Assembly: GCF_001571005.1 (NCBI RefSeq)
Contig: NZ_BCST01000002.1
Coordinates: forward strand, 434,001 to 498,000
Source of the DNA: Herbiconiux solani NBRC 106740
GTDB lineage: Bacteria > Actinomycetota > Actinomycetes > Actinomycetales > Microbacteriaceae
DNA: 64,000 bases
Direction of reading: 5' to 3'
Shown: one piece after another, positions 26,265 through 34,122 of the stretch
Numbering within the stretch: position 1 is the first letter of the stretch
How the letters are laid out: each line of letters starts with the position of its first letter
Program-made: the position numbers and the translations under genes
Notes under the pieces: generated by a model
What the model saw: the letters and a program-made list of their open reading frames with translations, nothing else
Databases searched by the model: none
Told to the model about the DNA's origin: nothing

Positions 26265-27122
26265 ATGACCACCACCACACTCAACGCGCCCAATCTTTCA
26301 ATTGCGGCTGCGAATGGGGAGACATACGCGTACCGACGGTTCGGCACCAGTTCCGACGACGTTCCGATGGTCTTCCTCCAGCACTTCCGCGGCAACCTCG
26401 ACAACTGGGACCCAGACCTGATCGACGCGATTGCCGTGGAGCGCGAAGTCATCCTTGTCGACAACACCGGCGTGGGGGGATCAACTGGCCGAGTTCCCAC
26501 TTCCGTCGCGCAGATGGCGCGTGATATCACGGCATTCGTCGACGCGATCGGCATCCCCCGGTACGACCTGTTCGGATTCTCGCTCGGCGGTTTCGTCGCT
26601 CAGGAGCTTGCACTGCTGCGTCCGACCGCTGTGCGGACAATCACGCTCGCGGGAACCGGCCCATCCGGTGCACCGCGAATGCACGGATGGCGTGAGGACA
26701 TCCGTCGCGAATCGCACCACGACCAGCCCACCCCGGAAAGCTTGCTCTACATCTTCTTTGCTCACACCGACACCAGCCGAGCGCTGGGCGGCCAGTTCCT
26801 TCGCCGCATCTTCACTCGAACCGAAGACCGAGACGCCCCCACCACACCGGCGGTGCGCGATGCGCAGTACGACGCCGTACTCGACTGGGGCATCCCCACG
26901 CTCGGCCGGCTCGAACGTCTCCTCGGAATCACCCAGCCGACCCTGATCCTCCAGGGCGACAACGATCTGATGATCCCGACTCCTGGATCCCACATCCTCG
27001 CGGGTCTGATTCCGGATGCGCGCATCCACATCTTCCCCGACGCCGCACACGCGTCGATCTTCCAGTACCCGACCGAAGCTGCGGCCCTGGTCAACGACTT
27101 CGTCGACTCGACGAACATCTAG
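26265..27122 (+). CDS. Alpha/beta hydrolase (paralogue of 8262 gene)
   Basis: A 285-residue alpha/beta hydrolase. The nucleophile elbow is 'LFGFSLGG' near residue 105, the acid lies in 'QGDNDLMIP', and the His in 'FPDAAHASIFQYP' near residue 265. Start ATG 26265 has AAAGGAAGAA upstream; an in-frame GTG-type extension to 26214 overlaps the MFS gene. It is clearly related to the hydrolase at 8262. Fourth-to-last gene context (PoxB-like protein, exporter, unknown protein) suggests handling of one compound. Confidence 0.85.
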   Translation: MTTTTLNAPNLSIAAANGETYAYRRFGTSSDDVPMVFLQHFRGNLDNWDPDLIDAIAVEREVILVDNTGVGGSTGRVPTSVAQMARDITAFVDAIGIPRYDLFGFSLGGFVAQELALLRPTAVRTITLAGTGPSGAPRMHGWREDIRRESHHDQPTPESLLYIFFAHTDTSRALGGQFLRRIFTRTEDRDAPTTPAVRDAQYDAVLDWGIPTLGRLERLLGITQPTLILQGDNDLMIPTPGSHILAGLIPDARIHIFPDAAHASIFQYPTEAAALVNDFVDSTNI

Positions 27123-27137
27123 AAATCGGAGAAAATC

Positions 27138-27857
27138 ATGGGAACGCTACTCGAGAAGATCATCTACGCGCACGGCGGAAGTCGCTGGAGCGAGGTCGAT
27201 CAGATCTCGGCGACACGGCAGTTCGGCGGTGCATTCTGGTCACTGAAATCTGTTCCCGGGATCGCCGAAGAAGGTCGATTCACGGTCGACCTCCGACGCG
27301 AACACAGTCAGCTCTACAACTTCGGTGACGCGAATCTTCATACCGACTTCACCCCCGACAGGGTTGCGATCGTCCGGGCAGATGGCGCCGTGGTCGAGGA
27401 ACTGCTGAATCCGCGTGACTCGTTCAACGGCCACGAGCTGATGACGCCCTGGAACGATCTGCATCTGGCGTACTTCACCGGATATGCCATGTGGACCTAC
27501 AACACCGAACCGCAGTCGTTCACCCTAGACGGGGTGGTCACGGAAGAACTCGGCCCCTGGACCGAGGAAGACGGTCAGGTCTGGGACAGGCTCCAGGTGA
27601 CGTACCCGAGCTCCCTCGCCACCCACACACCGGTTCAGGTCCTGTACGCGGACTCCGACGGAGTCCTCCGTCGCCGTGATTACTCCGTCGACATCGCGGG
27701 GGGATCACCTGCTGTGGAGTACATGACCGAGCACACGCTCTTCGACGGACTGCTGCTGCCCAAGCATCGGGAGATCTTCGTGCGCGACGACGCCGGTCAT
27801 GCTGTGCGGGAGCCCCTGCTCGTCTCGATCGACATCGACGACGTCTCCATCGGATAG
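27138..27857 (+). CDS. Hypothetical protein, 239 aa
   Basis: I do not recognise a named family. The protein is soluble, acidic, without signal peptide or TM segment. Visible features are an N-terminal 'LLEKIIYAHGG..W..V' that resembles the start of outer-membrane-lipoprotein-carrier-like proteins, many beta-strand-like stretches, and aromatic-rich 'TPWNDLHLAYFTGYAMWTYN' near residue 100. GGAGAAAATC precedes the ATG, 15 bases after the hydrolase stop, so it is the last gene of the PoxB-like operon. A long hairpin follows its stop. A lipid- or ligand-binding barrel is a guess from the N-terminus. Confidence 0.6.
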   Translation: MGTLLEKIIYAHGGSRWSEVDQISATRQFGGAFWSLKSVPGIAEEGRFTVDLRREHSQLYNFGDANLHTDFTPDRVAIVRADGAVVEELLNPRDSFNGHELMTPWNDLHLAYFTGYAMWTYNTEPQSFTLDGVVTEELGPWTEEDGQVWDRLQVTYPSSLATHTPVQVLYADSDGVLRRRDYSVDIAGGSPAVEYMTEHTLFDGLLLPKHREIFVRDDAGHAVREPLLVSIDIDDVSIG

Positions 27858-27876
27858 AGGCAGTCAATCCGACGTT

Positions 27877-27916
27877 GTCAGTCCTCCCGAAACCGTCTGA
27901 CCTCGGGAGGACTGAC
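27877..27916. terminator. 14-bp perfect hairpin between convergent genes
   Basis: GTCAGTCCTCCCGA (27877-27890) and TCGGGAGGACTGAC (27903-27916) are exact reverse complements around a 12-base loop. The hairpin follows the 27138 gene and also lies inside the last codons of the convergent 27878 gene. No T-run is present on either strand, so it may act as a factor-assisted or bidirectional terminator, or as an mRNA-stabilising element. Confidence 0.55.
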
Positions 27917-28423
27917 ACGTTGCAGGGCCAGCGCCGAGGCTTCATCAGCAGGCTCCCACAGGACGACAGAATCTCCGCTCCCGTCCGAGACGGAGTTGAG
28001 CGTGTAGGTCAGTTCCGCCGACGACGTTTCCCCGGTGGAGAAGCGGAACGTGCCGGTGCGAGTCGGCGCCACATTTCGCGCCCAAGCATCGTTGAAATCC
28101 TCGCTCAGGGCTGCGAGCTCACCCACCAGCCTGATGAACTCGTCATCCTCACCATGGCGGCCCAGCGATGCTTTCAACGCGGCCGAGACATGTTCGCACG
28201 CCAAACCCCACCCGACGTCGACATGCGAGGGCTTCTCGACGAGAAACACCGCACGCGCAATATTCGCCCCTACGGCAGACGACGGCAGGACGGCCGAAGC
28301 GAGGCCGTTGGCAGCGAAAACTGTGAGGTGCCTATCGAGCCCAAGAGCCGGAGTCTCTGTCAGCGAAGCAATCAGTGCGGCGGCAGCAGCACGATCGGGT
28401 AGTTCCTGACTCGTATGGGGCAT
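27878..28423 (-). CDS. Second stand-alone MmyB ligand-domain protein (no HTH)
   Basis: A 181-residue protein resembling the ligand-binding half of MmyB regulators: 'LTETPALGLDRHLTVFAANG' then 'LASAVL', 'NIARAVFLVE', 'LGRHGEDDEFIRLVGELAAL', 'FNDAWARN' and 'FRFSTGETSSAELTY'. There is no helix-turn-helix, and the divergent gene starts only 152 bases upstream, leaving no room for one. It is unlinked to the similar protein at 17897 and diverges from it in sequence. Start ATG 28423 is the only good choice. It is divergent from the cNMP-reductase fusion, a context that could suggest redox or lipid sensing, by inference. Confidence 0.7.
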   Translation of the reverse strand: MPHTSQELPDRAAAAALIASLTETPALGLDRHLTVFAANGLASAVLPSSAVGANIARAVFLVEKPSHVDVGWGLACEHVSAALKASLGRHGEDDEFIRLVGELAALSEDFNDAWARNVAPTRTGTFRFSTGETSSAELTYTLNSVSDGSGDSVVLWEPADEASALALQRVSPPEVRRFRED

Positions 28424-28575
28424 GCGCTACACGCTAATGGCCGGGCAGATGCGGAAGGTACTCCTCAGAGGGCCACCATGAATTTTCTCAGCATTCCACG
28501 ACGACGATGCGCAGGTCTGATCCTGCCCCCGTCTGAGCCACGCTGCTCCGGCGACCGAACGCTATTTTCAGCGTC
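28424..28575. other. Divergent intergenic region, no clear site
   Basis: This 152-base gap separates the MmyB-domain gene from the cNMP-reductase gene. It must hold two promoters, but I could not fix -35/-10 pairs or a symmetrical operator by eye. Confidence 0.3.
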
Positions 28576-30252
28576 ATGACCGATTTCACTTCCGCAGATG
28601 CCCGTGCCGTCCATCCAGTCCTGTCCGCTCCACAGATGTCCAGGTTGGCCGCCTATGGCAATGCCAGCACTGTGGTTGCAGGGGAGTCGGTGTTCGGCTC
28701 AGGTGATGTCTCGCCGGATCTCATCCTGGTTCATCAAGGCGCGGTCGACGTGGTCCAGCCGGCGACGATGCTGGTCGACGAGACGGTCATCGATTCTTTC
28801 GGACCCGGTGAGTTCGTCGGCGAGCTCAACCTCTTGACCGGGCAGCGGATCTTCCTGCAGGGCCGGGTCACGAAAGACGGTTCGGTCACGCGCGTCACAG
28901 CGGCGGGGTTCCGAAAGGTGATGGCGGAGGATCCTGAGCTGTCGGACCTCATGCTGCGGGCGTTCATCAGTCGGCGGCGTTTCCTGAAGGGTGGGCAGGG
29001 GGCACGCGGTGTCGAGATCGTCGGAAGCGCTTTGGACGGACGAGCATTAGGACTGCGCACCTACGCCGCTCGCCAGAGAATCGCGCACTCTTGGATCGAT
29101 ATCGAAAGTCCCGACGGAGCAGCAGTGGCGCGCAAGCTGAATCTCGGCCCCGACGACTTGCCCGTGGTGCTGGCACCAGACGCCACCTTGAAGACGGCAA
29201 CTCCCGGCGACTTGGCCCGGCACCTTGGGCTTACCTACCGACCACGGGGGGAGGCCGAAGTCGTCGACCTGGCTGTAATCGGTGGCGGGCCATCGGGGCT
29301 GGCCGCAGCAGTCTACGGAGCCTCCGAAGGCTTGGACACCATATTGCTGGAGGCGGTGTCGCTGGGCGGGCAGGCTGCTGCGAGCTCCCGGATCGAGAAC
29401 TACCTCGGCTTCCCGTCGGGTCTGAGCGGTGAGGAACTCACCGCGCGGGCCATGGTGCAAGCAGAGAAGTTCGGCGCACATCTCTACTCGCCGTGCGAGG
29501 TGAAGGCACTGGATACATCGGGTCCATTGATCGAATTGGACTTGGAGGATGGAGTCAGAATTCGAGTGAAAGCGGTGATAGTTGCAACGGGCGCCCGATA
29601 CAGGTCACTGCCTATAAGCAACTGGGCAGACTTCGAAGGGGCCGGTATCTATTATGCGGCGACAGAGATCGAGGCCAGGGACTGTGGGCAGAGCAGCGTC
29701 ACCGTGATCGGCGGCGCCAACTCTTCCGGGCAGGCGGCCTTGCATCTCGCATCGCGAGGTGCAGCTGTCACAATCGCAGCTCGCCGCGCAGATCTGCGAG
29801 CGACGATGTCCTCGTACCTGGTCGACCGCCTGGAGGCGCACCCGCTCGTTGAGATCCGTACCCGCACCGAAGTCGTGGGTTTAAGTGGTGCCCGCCATCT
29901 CGAGAAAGTGGAGCTCACCGACCATACGACCGGGACGACGTGGTCTCAGGACTGCCGCGGTCTTTTTTGCTTCATCGGCGCCGAACCCGCGACGGGATGG
30001 TTGCGTGGCAGCGGAAACGGAGACTTGGCACTGAACTCTGATGGATTCCTACTGACCGACACAGACCTACCTCCCTCGGCGGAGGCCGCTTTCCGTCCGC
30101 TGGGTAGGAGCCCGCTGCCGTACGAGACGAGCATCCCGCGGGTTTTTGCCGTTGGTGATGTCCGTCAGGGCTCGATGAAGAGGGTCACTGGCGCGGTGGG
30201 AGAAGGGGCCAGCGCAGTGAAATCCGTTCATGTTGCGGTCGGAAACGTGTAG
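28576..30252 (+). CDS. cNMP-binding domain / thioredoxin reductase-like fusion
   Basis: A 558-residue three-part flavoprotein. Residues about 15-130 are a cyclic-nucleotide-binding fold ('ILVHQGAVDVV', 'FGPGEFVGELNLLTGQ'). Residues about 150-220 look like a thioredoxin/glutaredoxin-type insert ('LRTYAARQRIAHSWIDIE') without a CxxC. Residues about 230-555 are thioredoxin-reductase-like, with FAD site 'VIGGGPSGLAAAVYGASEG', 'GGQAAASSRIENYLGFP' and NADP site 'VIGGANSSGQAALHLAS'. The usual CxxC is absent: 'YYAATEIEARDC' stands there. This architecture is known in Actinobacteria as an annotated fusion but its reaction is not established. Start ATG 28576. Confidence 0.83.
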   Translation: MTDFTSADARAVHPVLSAPQMSRLAAYGNASTVVAGESVFGSGDVSPDLILVHQGAVDVVQPATMLVDETVIDSFGPGEFVGELNLLTGQRIFLQGRVTKDGSVTRVTAAGFRKVMAEDPELSDLMLRAFISRRRFLKGGQGARGVEIVGSALDGRALGLRTYAARQRIAHSWIDIESPDGAAVARKLNLGPDDLPVVLAPDATLKTATPGDLARHLGLTYRPRGEAEVVDLAVIGGGPSGLAAAVYGASEGLDTILLEAVSLGGQAAASSRIENYLGFPSGLSGEELTARAMVQAEKFGAHLYSPCEVKALDTSGPLIELDLEDGVRIRVKAVIVATGARYRSLPISNWADFEGAGIYYAATEIEARDCGQSSVTVIGGANSSGQAALHLASRGAAVTIAARRADLRATMSSYLVDRLEAHPLVEIRTRTEVVGLSGARHLEKVELTDHTTGTTWSQDCRGLFCFIGAEPATGWLRGSGNGDLALNSDGFLLTDTDLPPSAEAAFRPLGRSPLPYETSIPRVFAVGDVRQGSMKRVTGAVGEGASAVKSVHVAVGNV

Positions 30253-30725
30253 GCGATCGTCTCTGCAGCATTCGCCCTCAGCGGTCGTGCGGCTATCGGG
30301 GACGACGCAGCCCATAGACCGACTGGGTCTTCCGCCGCGATTGAGGTCGAAGAGGAGCTGGTCACCGTCGATGTCCGCATCGCCCGGTCGCTCCTTGATC
30401 AGAACGGTTCGCTCACCGACCAGCAGGTCGTGGCCGGCGCCAAGAAGAAAGGCATCGCGGCGGCCGTCGAGGGCGACACCGTCGTCTACACCATGACGAA
30501 GCCGCAGCGTGACGAGATGCTCGCTCAGATGCGTTCATCTGCGTAGGACGCCGCAGATGAGCTCACCGCCTACGATTCGAGCTCGGTGACAGCTGTCGAG
30601 TTCAACGACTCAATGACGTCGTCCCCGACGACATCGCCGTCATCGTCGAGTTCGTCGACGACACGACCGGAGAGATACTCGACACCGGCTCTTACCAGGA
30701 ATTGCGCGAGAGCCTTGGCCAGTAG
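30253..30725 (+). pseudogene. Decayed lipoprotein-type gene
   Basis: Directly after, and in frame with, the stop of the reductase gene, the reading 'AIVSAAFALSGRAAIG' resembles a lipoprotein signal whose lipobox Cys has become Arg. It continues 'EVEEELVTVDVRIARSLL' and 'VVYTMTKPQRDEMLAQM' to a TAG at 30544-30546, then in the same frame 'DELTAYDSSSVTAVEFNDSM'. A frame change leads to 'DDIAVIVEFVDDTTGEILDT' and a TAG at 30723-30725. No start codon exists. This fits a small lipoprotein family that I know only as hypothetical actinobacterial proteins. It looks truncated at the 5' side, interrupted by a stop and internally deleted. Confidence 0.55.
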
Positions 30726-31101
30726 ACGCTGCTACTCATCGGGCCTCGATCGCCTTCATAACGTGGCTGCGGTCAGCGCCGCTCGCGCGGCGCCTCGAAT
30801 AAGTAAAGAATTCTGAGACACGCGCTGCGCGCTGCGCGCTGCGCGCTGCGACGATCTCTCCCCTCCCCGCGAACCACAGCGCTAAAGGCCCCGTTCTCAG
30901 AGTGCTATTTGGCGCCATGCGTCCTGGCAGGTCGCATCCAAATCGAGATTGTCCGGATCGAATAAACCCGCTTCTGAACGAATTGTGCACGTTAACCGAT
31001 CCCTCGGCGGACCTCTTCTTTCAGCTCTAAATGACGGCCGGATGACCGACGAATCACCCTCTCGGTTGCCCACCGGAAATGCCCAGCCCCGCATACATCA
31101 C
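30726..31101. other. Gene-poor stretch with tandem repeat
   Basis: About 375 bases with no coding region that I can support. It contains the 7-bp tandem repeat at 30822-30849 and otherwise unremarkable, lower-GC sequence. It is part of the scar-like zone between the reductase gene and the composition boundary. Confidence 0.4.
30822..30849. repeat. Four tandem copies of GCGCTGC
   Basis: Four exact, head-to-tail copies of the 7-mer GCGCTGC. It lies in a non-coding stretch next to a decayed gene. A 7-bp unit can expand or contract by slippage; no function is evident. Confidence 0.85.
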
Positions 31102-31506
31102 TCAGTTGGAGAGGCTGGGAAGGTCGCCGTCCACCTCATCGACATGCGTGTCCAACAGGATGCGACCACCCAGGTCGGCGAGGACCGCTACCTCGGTTAC
31201 CGAGAACCCGATCCCGTCTTGCGATGGGGCGGGAGACCAACTTATGAACAGTTGCAGATCGCCTTTCGACAGAACTGGTCGGAGAACATCGGCACGGTCG
31301 GCCAAGAACGCCGTCGCGTTCTCAATCTTCGCCATGACCGTCAAACCCCCATCTCCTTCGAAATCGCCGACCCACCGATCGAGCTTCGTCGAGACGCTTG
31401 GAACGCTCAAGATTCGAGAGAAGTCGGAGGCAGAAAGCGTCTCGGAGATGAGCACGATCGACACCCTCGACCACTGCGGAGGCTGACGCTGAGGCACGTT
31501 GTTCAC
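31102..31506 (-). CDS. Hypothetical protein, DUF4279-like
   Basis: A 134-residue soluble protein. 'ETLSASDFSRILSVPSVST' near residue 24 and the C-terminal 'LQLFISWSPAPSQDGIGFS' plus 'LADLGGRILLDTHVDEV' match the pattern of DUF4279, in which the protein compares two-subdomain strands and ends in a '...aDLGi.l..Di' stretch. The role of the family is unknown; several members sit near toxin-immunity genes, but no toxin is visible here. The start at 31506 lacks a good ribosome site. Moderate confidence in being a gene. Confidence 0.5.
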   Translation of the reverse strand: MNNVPQRQPPQWSRVSIVLISETLSASDFSRILSVPSVSTKLDRWVGDFEGDGGLTVMAKIENATAFLADRADVLRPVLSKGDLQLFISWSPAPSQDGIGFSVTEVAVLADLGGRILLDTHVDEVDGDLPSLSN

Positions 31507-31627
31507 AGCGTGATGATCTCAGTATTTAGCCCGGATACTCGACTGCGGAATTACGAAAGCACAGCAGCAGGCGTTTCGGAACAGATGATTTGATCCCGAT
31601 GACCGACCACGAGGCGTCCCTGATCGC

Positions 31628-32290
31628 TTACTTCATGTTGAAGTCGGGAGCACGATCCTCTGGAGGCTGATTCGGCGCCTGCAGTTCGGCGCGAAAAGTC
31701 TTTGCGATGTCGTCGAGGCGATCAAGGTCGACGAGCCCCTTGGGTCGTTTGGTACTCGAAGGGTCCATGACAATCAGCGGAAACTTTGTTGGAGGCGTGT
31801 GGATGTGAATCCAAATCGCATTGGCAGAGAAGCCGGCCGCCGGGTACGGTCCCGCCTCGATCGAGGAGATGCTGAACGCCGGTATCTCTGCCGCCGGGCG
31901 CAGCTGACCGTGCCGTTCAGTCCACAGCGCGAGCGTTCCCGTCGAGACCGACACGGGAGTGAACTTCGGAACACTCACTGACGTGTGGCCCAGCTTCTTC
32001 ATCGCCCGGCGAGTGTCCACAAACGTCAACGCGACGATAACGAAAGGCGAATCACGCCTCGAACGTATCTCGGCCGCGGACTCGCGAGCTCGCATGTATG
32101 GCCTACTCGGCGACAGCAGGAGCACGACGACCAGTACGAGGAAGCCGGCCAGGGTCGGGATTGCGATCCAGGTGAAAGTCGGCCCCCGGGCTATGCCCTT
32201 GATGACCACGGTTGTGGTCATTCCAGCGAGGAAGATCACCGTCCCCGCGATGTACAACCCGCGCCCGGCCGCCTGCCCGTTGCGGCTCAT
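31628..32290 (-). CDS. Hypothetical membrane protein, 220 aa
   Basis: Not a recognised family. Two N-terminal TM segments are evident: 'GLYIAGTVIFLAGMTTTVVI' near residues 11-30 and 'IAIPTLAGFLVLVVVLLL' near residues 42-59. A cytoplasmic domain of about 150 residues follows. The layout suggests a membrane-anchored domain protein. Its start overlaps the stop of a possible small gene upstream (ATGA at 32287-32290). It lies in the accessory zone among other small membrane proteins. Confidence 0.55.
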   Translation of the reverse strand: MSRNGQAAGRGLYIAGTVIFLAGMTTTVVIKGIARGPTFTWIAIPTLAGFLVLVVVLLLSPSRPYMRARESAAEIRSRRDSPFVIVALTFVDTRRAMKKLGHTSVSVPKFTPVSVSTGTLALWTERHGQLRPAAEIPAFSISSIEAGPYPAAGFSANAIWIHIHTPPTKFPLIVMDPSSTKRPKGLVDLDRLDDIAKTFRAELQAPNQPPEDRAPDFNMK

Positions 32291-32466
32291 AGGTTCGGCA
32301 CAGGAAGAATGAACGAACCAACGACGAATGGCACTATGCCTCCATCCAAACGGAGTGCCCCTAGCGCAGCTTCCACGGCCTCCGCGCCTTCGCCTTCATA
32401 TTTTCCCGGCCGTATGACTGCGCCAGGCCTCGAGCTGCAGTAGACATCACCCAGAGCCTCAAGCAT
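32287..32466 (-). CDS. Possible small gene, 59 aa
   Basis: A short frame from ATG 32466 whose stop overlaps the start of the membrane protein gene downstream. That overlap is the only support beyond length. The sequence 'LEALGDVYCSSRPGAVIRPG' matches nothing I know. An in-frame start at 32577 would add 37 residues. Confidence 0.28.
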   Translation of the reverse strand: MLEALGDVYCSSRPGAVIRPGKYEGEGAEAVEAALGALRLDGGIVPFVVGSFILPVPNL

Positions 32467-32536
32467 GCACGCTTGACGGTTCCTCACCGGACTAATTGTT
32501 CCGGACAAGCGCGCTTGCGCCCAGATGCCCGCTGTC

Positions 32537-32812
32537 TTACGGGCGTTCGCGCACTTCATCTGAAAAGTATTTCTCAACGCCGCGTTGGAGCAACTCTGCC
32601 CGAACGATCACCAACGCCCCCAGGGCAAGCGTTACGTAAATGATGGCCGTCACCACCCAATTTCCGGGTCCGATCAGAGTGACGCCGCCACTCGAATCGC
32701 AGGAGATGCCCAACGGGAAAACACTGAATCGACCATGGACACCGCCGGCACTCTGACACGGGGTGTCGGCGCCGCCGTCGTGCAGAATCACCCACGTTGT
32801 TACCGCCGCCAA
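32537..32812 (-). CDS. Small membrane protein, 5' end apparently frameshifted
   Basis: The frame encodes 91 residues from a TTG at 32812. It contains a clear TM near the C-terminus ('VVTAIIYVTLALGALVIVRA') and a short polar loop with two Cys. Upstream in the same frame codons for 'WWVGVVLIAGLLLAAVTTWV' form a first TM but have no ATG or GTG before a stop. An ATG at 32873 exists one frame away. Either a rare TTG start or a frameshift near 32860 explains this. No family is recognised. Confidence 0.42.
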   Translation of the reverse strand: MAAVTTWVILHDGGADTPCQSAGGVHGRFSVFPLGISCDSSGGVTLIGPGNWVVTAIIYVTLALGALVIVRAELLQRGVEKYFSDEVRERP

Positions 32813-33074
32813 GAGCAGACCCGCGATCAGAACAACCCCAACCCACCACAGCCAAGAACGACGAGTGCCTCATGTGGATTCCCCAACCGTCAGCGCCCCC
32901 GCGCCTCTCTGACTATCCGCGTTCCGCTGAGTTGGAACACAGATGAATAGTACCCAGCGCACGCGAGCTAGAAGGCGCGCATGGGAGTTTCTGGTAACCG
33001 ATCGGCTCGCGGTCGCCTGAGCAATAGGTATCGGCGCCCTGAAGCGCGACGCTCAAGGATGCTACGTTCCGTAT
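32813..33074. other. Short non-coding stretch
   Basis: Apart from the first-TM codons of the frameshifted minus-strand gene near 32813-32870, I see no gene, RNA or repeat that I can support in this 262-base interval. Confidence 0.3.
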
Positions 33075-33266
33075 GTGGGGAACAACACAGCCGTCAGGGC
33101 ATACTGGTTTTTAGGCGCGTTGGGGGTTCTTCTCGTCATCGTCGACTCGACATTGATCATTCTCAATCCGAACGCGATCGCCCCGTATTTCGCCGCTATC
33201 GCAGGACTGTGCTTAGTCGTCATTTGCGTCATCGGGCTGAGGAGCCAATGCCGACCAAGAGGTTGA
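33075..33266 (+). CDS. Possible small membrane protein, 63 aa
   Basis: Starts at GTG 33075. Two hydrophobic stretches, 'YWFLGALGVLLVIVDSTLII' and 'YFAAIAGLCLVVICVIGL', make a two-TM protein with a basic tail ('RSQCRPRG'). No ribosome site is visible, so it may be leaderless or not expressed. The pattern resembles the other two-TM proteins in this zone. Confidence 0.42.
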   Translation: MGNNTAVRAYWFLGALGVLLVIVDSTLIILNPNAIAPYFAAIAGLCLVVICVIGLRSQCRPRG

Positions 33267-33347
33267 ACTTTCTCGCTCATGGAGAAATCGGCGAGCGGAT
33301 GGTGCCCAAATGTCGCCACCGCTGCACGTAAACCGATGGGTCTGCCG

Positions 33348-33578
33348 TCACAACGACCAGCGGACAGATTGACGTCGGCGCTTGAACCAGAGAATCGCTA
33401 AGGCCACCAGAGACACGAGCACACCAGCTATCCCGACGAACCACATGCCGTTAGTGACAAGCAAGCCCACTTTGGACCCGAAATAGTCGTAGACGTACGC
33501 GGCGACGAGCGCAGCGGCCGCCATGACAACACCGCCTGCCAACACGTATAGCCAGTTTCGAACTCTCACCAGCCACAC
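33348..33578 (-). CDS. Small membrane protein, 76 aa
   Basis: A GTG-started 76-residue protein with two TM segments ('YVLAGGVVMAAAALVAAYVY' and 'MWFVGIAGVLVSLVALAILW') and a basic C-terminus 'FKRRRQSVRW'. No family is recognised. It is divergent from the 33646 gene, 67 bases away. Confidence 0.5.
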   Translation of the reverse strand: MWLVRVRNWLYVLAGGVVMAAAALVAAYVYDYFGSKVGLLVTNGMWFVGIAGVLVSLVALAILWFKRRRQSVRWSL

Positions 33579-33645
33579 CCTATTCGGGCACGATGGGCGA
33601 CCGCTCGGCGCGCCCTAGAGTCGACAGGTAGGGGATGCTGGGCAG

Positions 33646-34122
33646 ATGAGTATGGAGCGGGTTGTTGCCATCGTCTCGTCGCTGAGCAAGGGGCGATGGC
33701 TGGTAAGCGAAGAAGCCGCGCTGGATGAACTGCAGCTACTTGGGTTCGGCAATGCGGCCGAAACGGTCGTCGAGCTCTCGTCTGGGGTGCGGCAACGACG
33801 GGTCGACCCCGTCTCAGGCATCGAACATGCGTCGCTTTCGAGCCTTTATGGCGAGCCGACGAGCATCTTCTTCTTCGTTGCATCAGCTCCCGAGCCCGCA
33901 AGTGCAAGCACGACCGGGGCATACGAGGAACTAGTCGCCGGTCTCAGCGAAGAGCTTGGATCGCCGGAAAGGGTTTGGGTGGAACAGCCCTCACCCCTGC
34001 GGTGGCGGACCGGCGAACTCGATGTTGGCGTGCAACTCTTCGACCGACGCGATACCAGTGTCGTAATGGTCTGGGTCGAACATCGCACGCGCAGCCAGAC
34101 GGCCGAGAACAGCGCCCGCTAA
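33646..34122 (+). CDS. Hypothetical protein, 158 aa
   Basis: A soluble, acidic, 158-residue protein that I do not recognise. It reads like one alpha/beta domain ('ERVVAIVSSLSKGRWLVSEE', 'IFFFVASAPEP', 'ELDVGVQLFDRRDTSVVMVW'). Start ATG 33646 (second ATG 33652). It is the last supportable gene before the composition boundary. Small proteins of this sort in actinobacteria are sometimes immunity-like, but no partner is visible. Confidence 0.5.
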   Translation: MSMERVVAIVSSLSKGRWLVSEEAALDELQLLGFGNAAETVVELSSGVRQRRVDPVSGIEHASLSSLYGEPTSIFFFVASAPEPASASTTGAYEELVAGLSEELGSPERVWVEQPSPLRWRTGELDVGVQLFDRRDTSVVMVWVEHRTRSQTAENSAR

